This document shows positions 53,556 through 64,000 of a stretch of DNA of 64,000 bases, piece after piece (the first letter of the stretch is position 1; each line of letters starts with the position of its first letter). The stretch is from positions 1 through 64,000 of the forward strand of contig NW_024470397.1 of NCBI RefSeq assembly GCF_900496995.4. The letters run 5' to 3'. Origin of the DNA: Aquila chrysaetos chrysaetos (lineage: Eukaryota; Chordata; Aves; Accipitriformes; Accipitridae). The translations under genes were made by a program, and so were the position numbers. The notes below the pieces were generated by a model. The model was given only the letters and a program-made list of their open reading frames with translations. It was not told where the DNA came from and made no database searches.

Positions 53556-56215
53556 CACCCCCCCCCCGCAAAAGACCCAAAAATTCAATTTGTTATCTTT
53601 TGTTTTTGGTGGAGGAATCACTTAAATGATGAATTTTGATTTTTGGGGTTTTTTTTTTTGTTGTTTTTTAATTTACAGCGGAGGGGGGGGGGAACCCCAC
53701 CCACAGATTTTTTTTTTATTATTTAAATAATTTACGTCCTGCTTTAAAAATTACTTTTTTCCGATATGACGTTCCTATTGTATGACGGGGTTACCCCCCC
53801 CCCCCCCAAAAAAAGGGAGGGTTCAACCTAATGGGAAAAACCTAAATCCCCAAAATCGGGAGTTCTATCCCAAAACTGCACCGGGATATGGCAGGTGAGG
53901 AGGAGGAGGACAAAGATGTGGCGGTAGGGGGAAAATTGTTAAAACATAGTGTTTTGCCCCATTTTGGAGGGGGGGGAGAAGCAGCAATGCATCTGTCTCC
54001 CAGTTTGAATTTTGCCCAATTTTGCCTTTTTTTTCCCCCGGCCCTTTGCCAGCACTGACACTCCCCCCCCCCTCCAACACCCCCAAAGGCCCCTCCGGCT
54101 GCACCGAAAGGCACCAAGCCCCCAGTTTTTAACAGCAAAAAAACCTTTCCCATGGTGAGAATTGGGGTTTTTTTTGTTTGTTTCTTTTTTCATACTTTTC
54201 AGGTTTATTTTCTTCTTTTTTTTTTTTTTAATTATTTTTGGTTTTTTTTTCTTCTTTTCGGGGTTTTTTTTGGCCAGTTTTATTAAAAAAAAAAAAAGGA
54301 GAGGGGAAAAAAAAAAAGCTGGTGGCCGCTATTTACACCAACACTTTTGTTTTAAAGCACGAGACTGGAGAAATTGGGGGAAAAAAAAGCCCTTTTTGGG
54401 GGTTTCTGTGGGCCGGAGGAGTCTGTGTGTCGTGCCCCCTAAGGGGTGGTTGCAGGGGGTGTGGGTGTTTTTGGGGGGTTTTGGGCTGTTTTTGTCACCA
54501 GTGGCAGGGGGTTAAGGGGGGGTTTTGGAGGTGTCTTAAAGTGCGAAGAGACCCAGGAGGGGCGGCGGGAGCCTTCCCCGTGCTCTCCCAGTGGTACCAT
54601 GAAAATCCAGTTTAAAACCACCCTGGTACTGAGAGGAGGGGTGGGGGAAGAACCCATGTGGACATCCGAGTGTCCCCATCCCCCAGGGGTCCAAACCCCC
54701 TTTCCTGTGGGATCCAGGTGACCGAGCCACCGCCCCCCCCCCCCCCCCCCGTCCCAGGGGGACCCAGGCGACCTGGGCACCCCCCCCATTCCCCAGGGCA
54801 CCCAAACCCCATCCCCCAAGGCGAACCAGGTGTCCTTGCCGCAGCCAAATTCCAGCTTTCCTTCCCCAAGCTGAAACGCATTGAACCCAACTCCAAAATT
54901 GGCACCGGCTTTTCTGGAGGAAAACCCGCAAATCCAGCCAAAAACGGGGTTGGGGGTGGAGGTGGGGGCAGCGGGCCCAACCCCCTCCCCTCCGGTAAGT
55001 GCTTAATGCCAAAATCCCTGGAGAGGGACGGAAACCGCAGGGTGGGGTGGGAGGGTCCTGGCCAAAAGGCAACGCTGGACACCCATGAAGGCTTTTTGGG
55101 GGACGGGTGGAAAGTGGGGTGGGGGGGCCCCAGGGAGATCCTGGGATTCATTGGATGACTCCCGGGATGCACCGGGTGACGTTGGATGAGCCTTGGGTCA
55201 TCTCGGATGAGTCTTGGGATGTGTCGGATGACCCTCACGACATGTCGGCTGAGCCTCTGGCCACATCAGACAAACCTTGGGCTATGTTGGACCATGTGGG
55301 ATGAAGTGTGGGTTAAGCTGGACCACGTGGGATGATCCTCGGGTGTGCTGGACCATGTCGGATGAACCTTGGGCCATGCTGGACCATGCTGGGTGAGCCT
55401 CAGGCCATGCTGGACCATTTTGGAAGACCCTCAGGCCATCCTGGACCATGTCAGGTGATCCTCGGGCCATGCTGGACCATGTGGGATGAGCCTCGGGCCA
55501 TGCTGGACCATTCTGGATGAGCCTTGGGCCATGCTGGACCATTTTGGATAAGCCTTGGGCTGTGCTGGATGACCATGTCGGATGAGCCTTGGGCTGCATC
55601 GAACAAGCCTGGGGCTGTGCCGGATCACACTGGATGAACCTCAGGTCCCATTGGATGAGCATCAGCCCATGCCAGACCACACCAGATGGGCCTCAGGCTG
55701 TACCACAGCATGTTGGATGAGCCCTGGGCCGTGCTGGGCCATGCTGGGCAAGCTGGGATGTGCCAGACGAGCCTTGGGCCACATAGGATGAGCTTCAGAC
55801 AGCACCAGGTGAGCTGCCAGCTGCGTCCCGTGGAATGCGAGGGTGTTTGGTGGCGCCGGGGCCGAGCCGAAAAGTCCAGGGGCAGCCGGAGAAGCGTCCA
55901 ATCTGCTGAGCGCCCTGGCACATGGGTCCGCTGGCTCAGCCCCACCGTCCCACTGGTGCCGGATCCACTCCTCAACCCCCTGCCCAAACCGAAAGGTGGG
56001 GAAAAATCCTCCTGGGGCCCCAAGTCCGGCTGTCCCGGTGTGCTCCCACCATGCCCAAGTCTGCTCTGGGGCAGGAGAGGGCGAGCCCAAGCCCGGCGTT
56101 CGCTTCCCCATCTCCGCTGGGCGCCCCAGACCAGACCAAGATTCTTGTGGTTTTTTTTTTTCCGGTTGGTTTTTGTTGTTTTTTGTTTTTTGTTTTTTTT
56201 TTCCCCAGCACCAGC
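53556..56215 (-). other. ARHGAP35 copy 2 3' untranslated region (probable)
   Basis: Counterpart of 2605-4831, with the same T-rich stretches and TTTATT hexamers and an expanded 31-bp minisatellite. Its far end is cut by the gap. Confidence 0.5.
55145..55840. repeat. 31-bp minisatellite, long allele (copy 2)
   Basis: About 20 units. The central ones (55340-55570) are regular 31-mers with GGATGAGCCTCGGGCCATGC then TGGACCATGTG. It is about 330 bp longer than in copy 1, by expansion of the GGACCATG-bearing units. Confidence 0.88.

Positions 56216-64000
<7,785 letters not shown>

Noticed and set aside
55145-55840. Regular 31-bp repeat considered as a CRISPR array
   Set aside because: Units are contiguous without unique spacers, and the setting is a vertebrate intron/3' untranslated region.

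Overview
The window is vertebrate nuclear DNA and almost certainly bird. It carries spliced GT-AG genes, CR1 LINE 3' ends, avian-type LTRs (TGTCCTGGTTTCAGC...CCACGACA and its reverse complement), very GC-rich short introns full of G/C minisatellites, and a gene order collinear with human 19q13.32. That combination is typical of a gene-dense avian microchromosome. The species cannot be told from the sequence.

Layout. 1-1108: 3' part of TMEM160 (+). 1109-2600: intergenic minisatellites. 2605-25715: ARHGAP35 (p190A RhoGAP, minus strand) copy 1, with six coding exons. Its introns hold two solo LTRs, a CR1 fragment and an 8.4 kb composite ERV. 25716-36720: ARHGAP35 5' intron and a GC-rich divergent promoter shared with AP2S1 (+, 36721-38150). 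39374-40818: FKRP (minus). 40819-43120: FKRP/STRN4 divergent intergenic region with a CTATAG-rich repeat field, a solo LTR and RFX-type palindromes. 43121-49649: STRN4 (+, 17 exons, one 100-N gap in an intron). 51441-52384: COX7A1-like gene (+). 53056-53555: 500-N gap. 53556-64000: a second copy of the ARHGAP35 3' region and RhoGAP exons, running off the window into the large first coding exon.

Main result. 53556-64000 is a diverged direct duplicate of 2605-22123. Non-coding sequence differs by roughly 10% by eye, yet all five RhoGAP exons and the visible end of exon 1 are intact in both copies with the same lengths and phases, and nearly all exon differences are synonymous. At four of the amino-acid differences copy 2 agrees with human p190A and copy 1 does not. 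Three LTR insertions, each with a 5-bp target duplication, are in copy 1 only, and copy 2 shows the empty sites, so the duplication predates them. A scaffold join error at the 500-N gap remains possible for the placement of copy 2, but about 10% divergence is too much for ordinary alleles.

The other genes are housekeeping genes: TMEM160 (mitochondrial membrane protein), AP2S1 (clathrin adaptor sigma2), FKRP (dystroglycan glycosylation), STRN4 (STRIPAK scaffold) and COX7A1 (cytochrome oxidase subunit). They share a neighbourhood rather than a pathway. FKRP, STRN4 and COX7A1 each show an apparent reading-frame slip, mostly at G/C homopolymers, which more likely reflects base-calling than gene loss. 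SLC1A5 and NPAS1, present in the human block, are not seen here.
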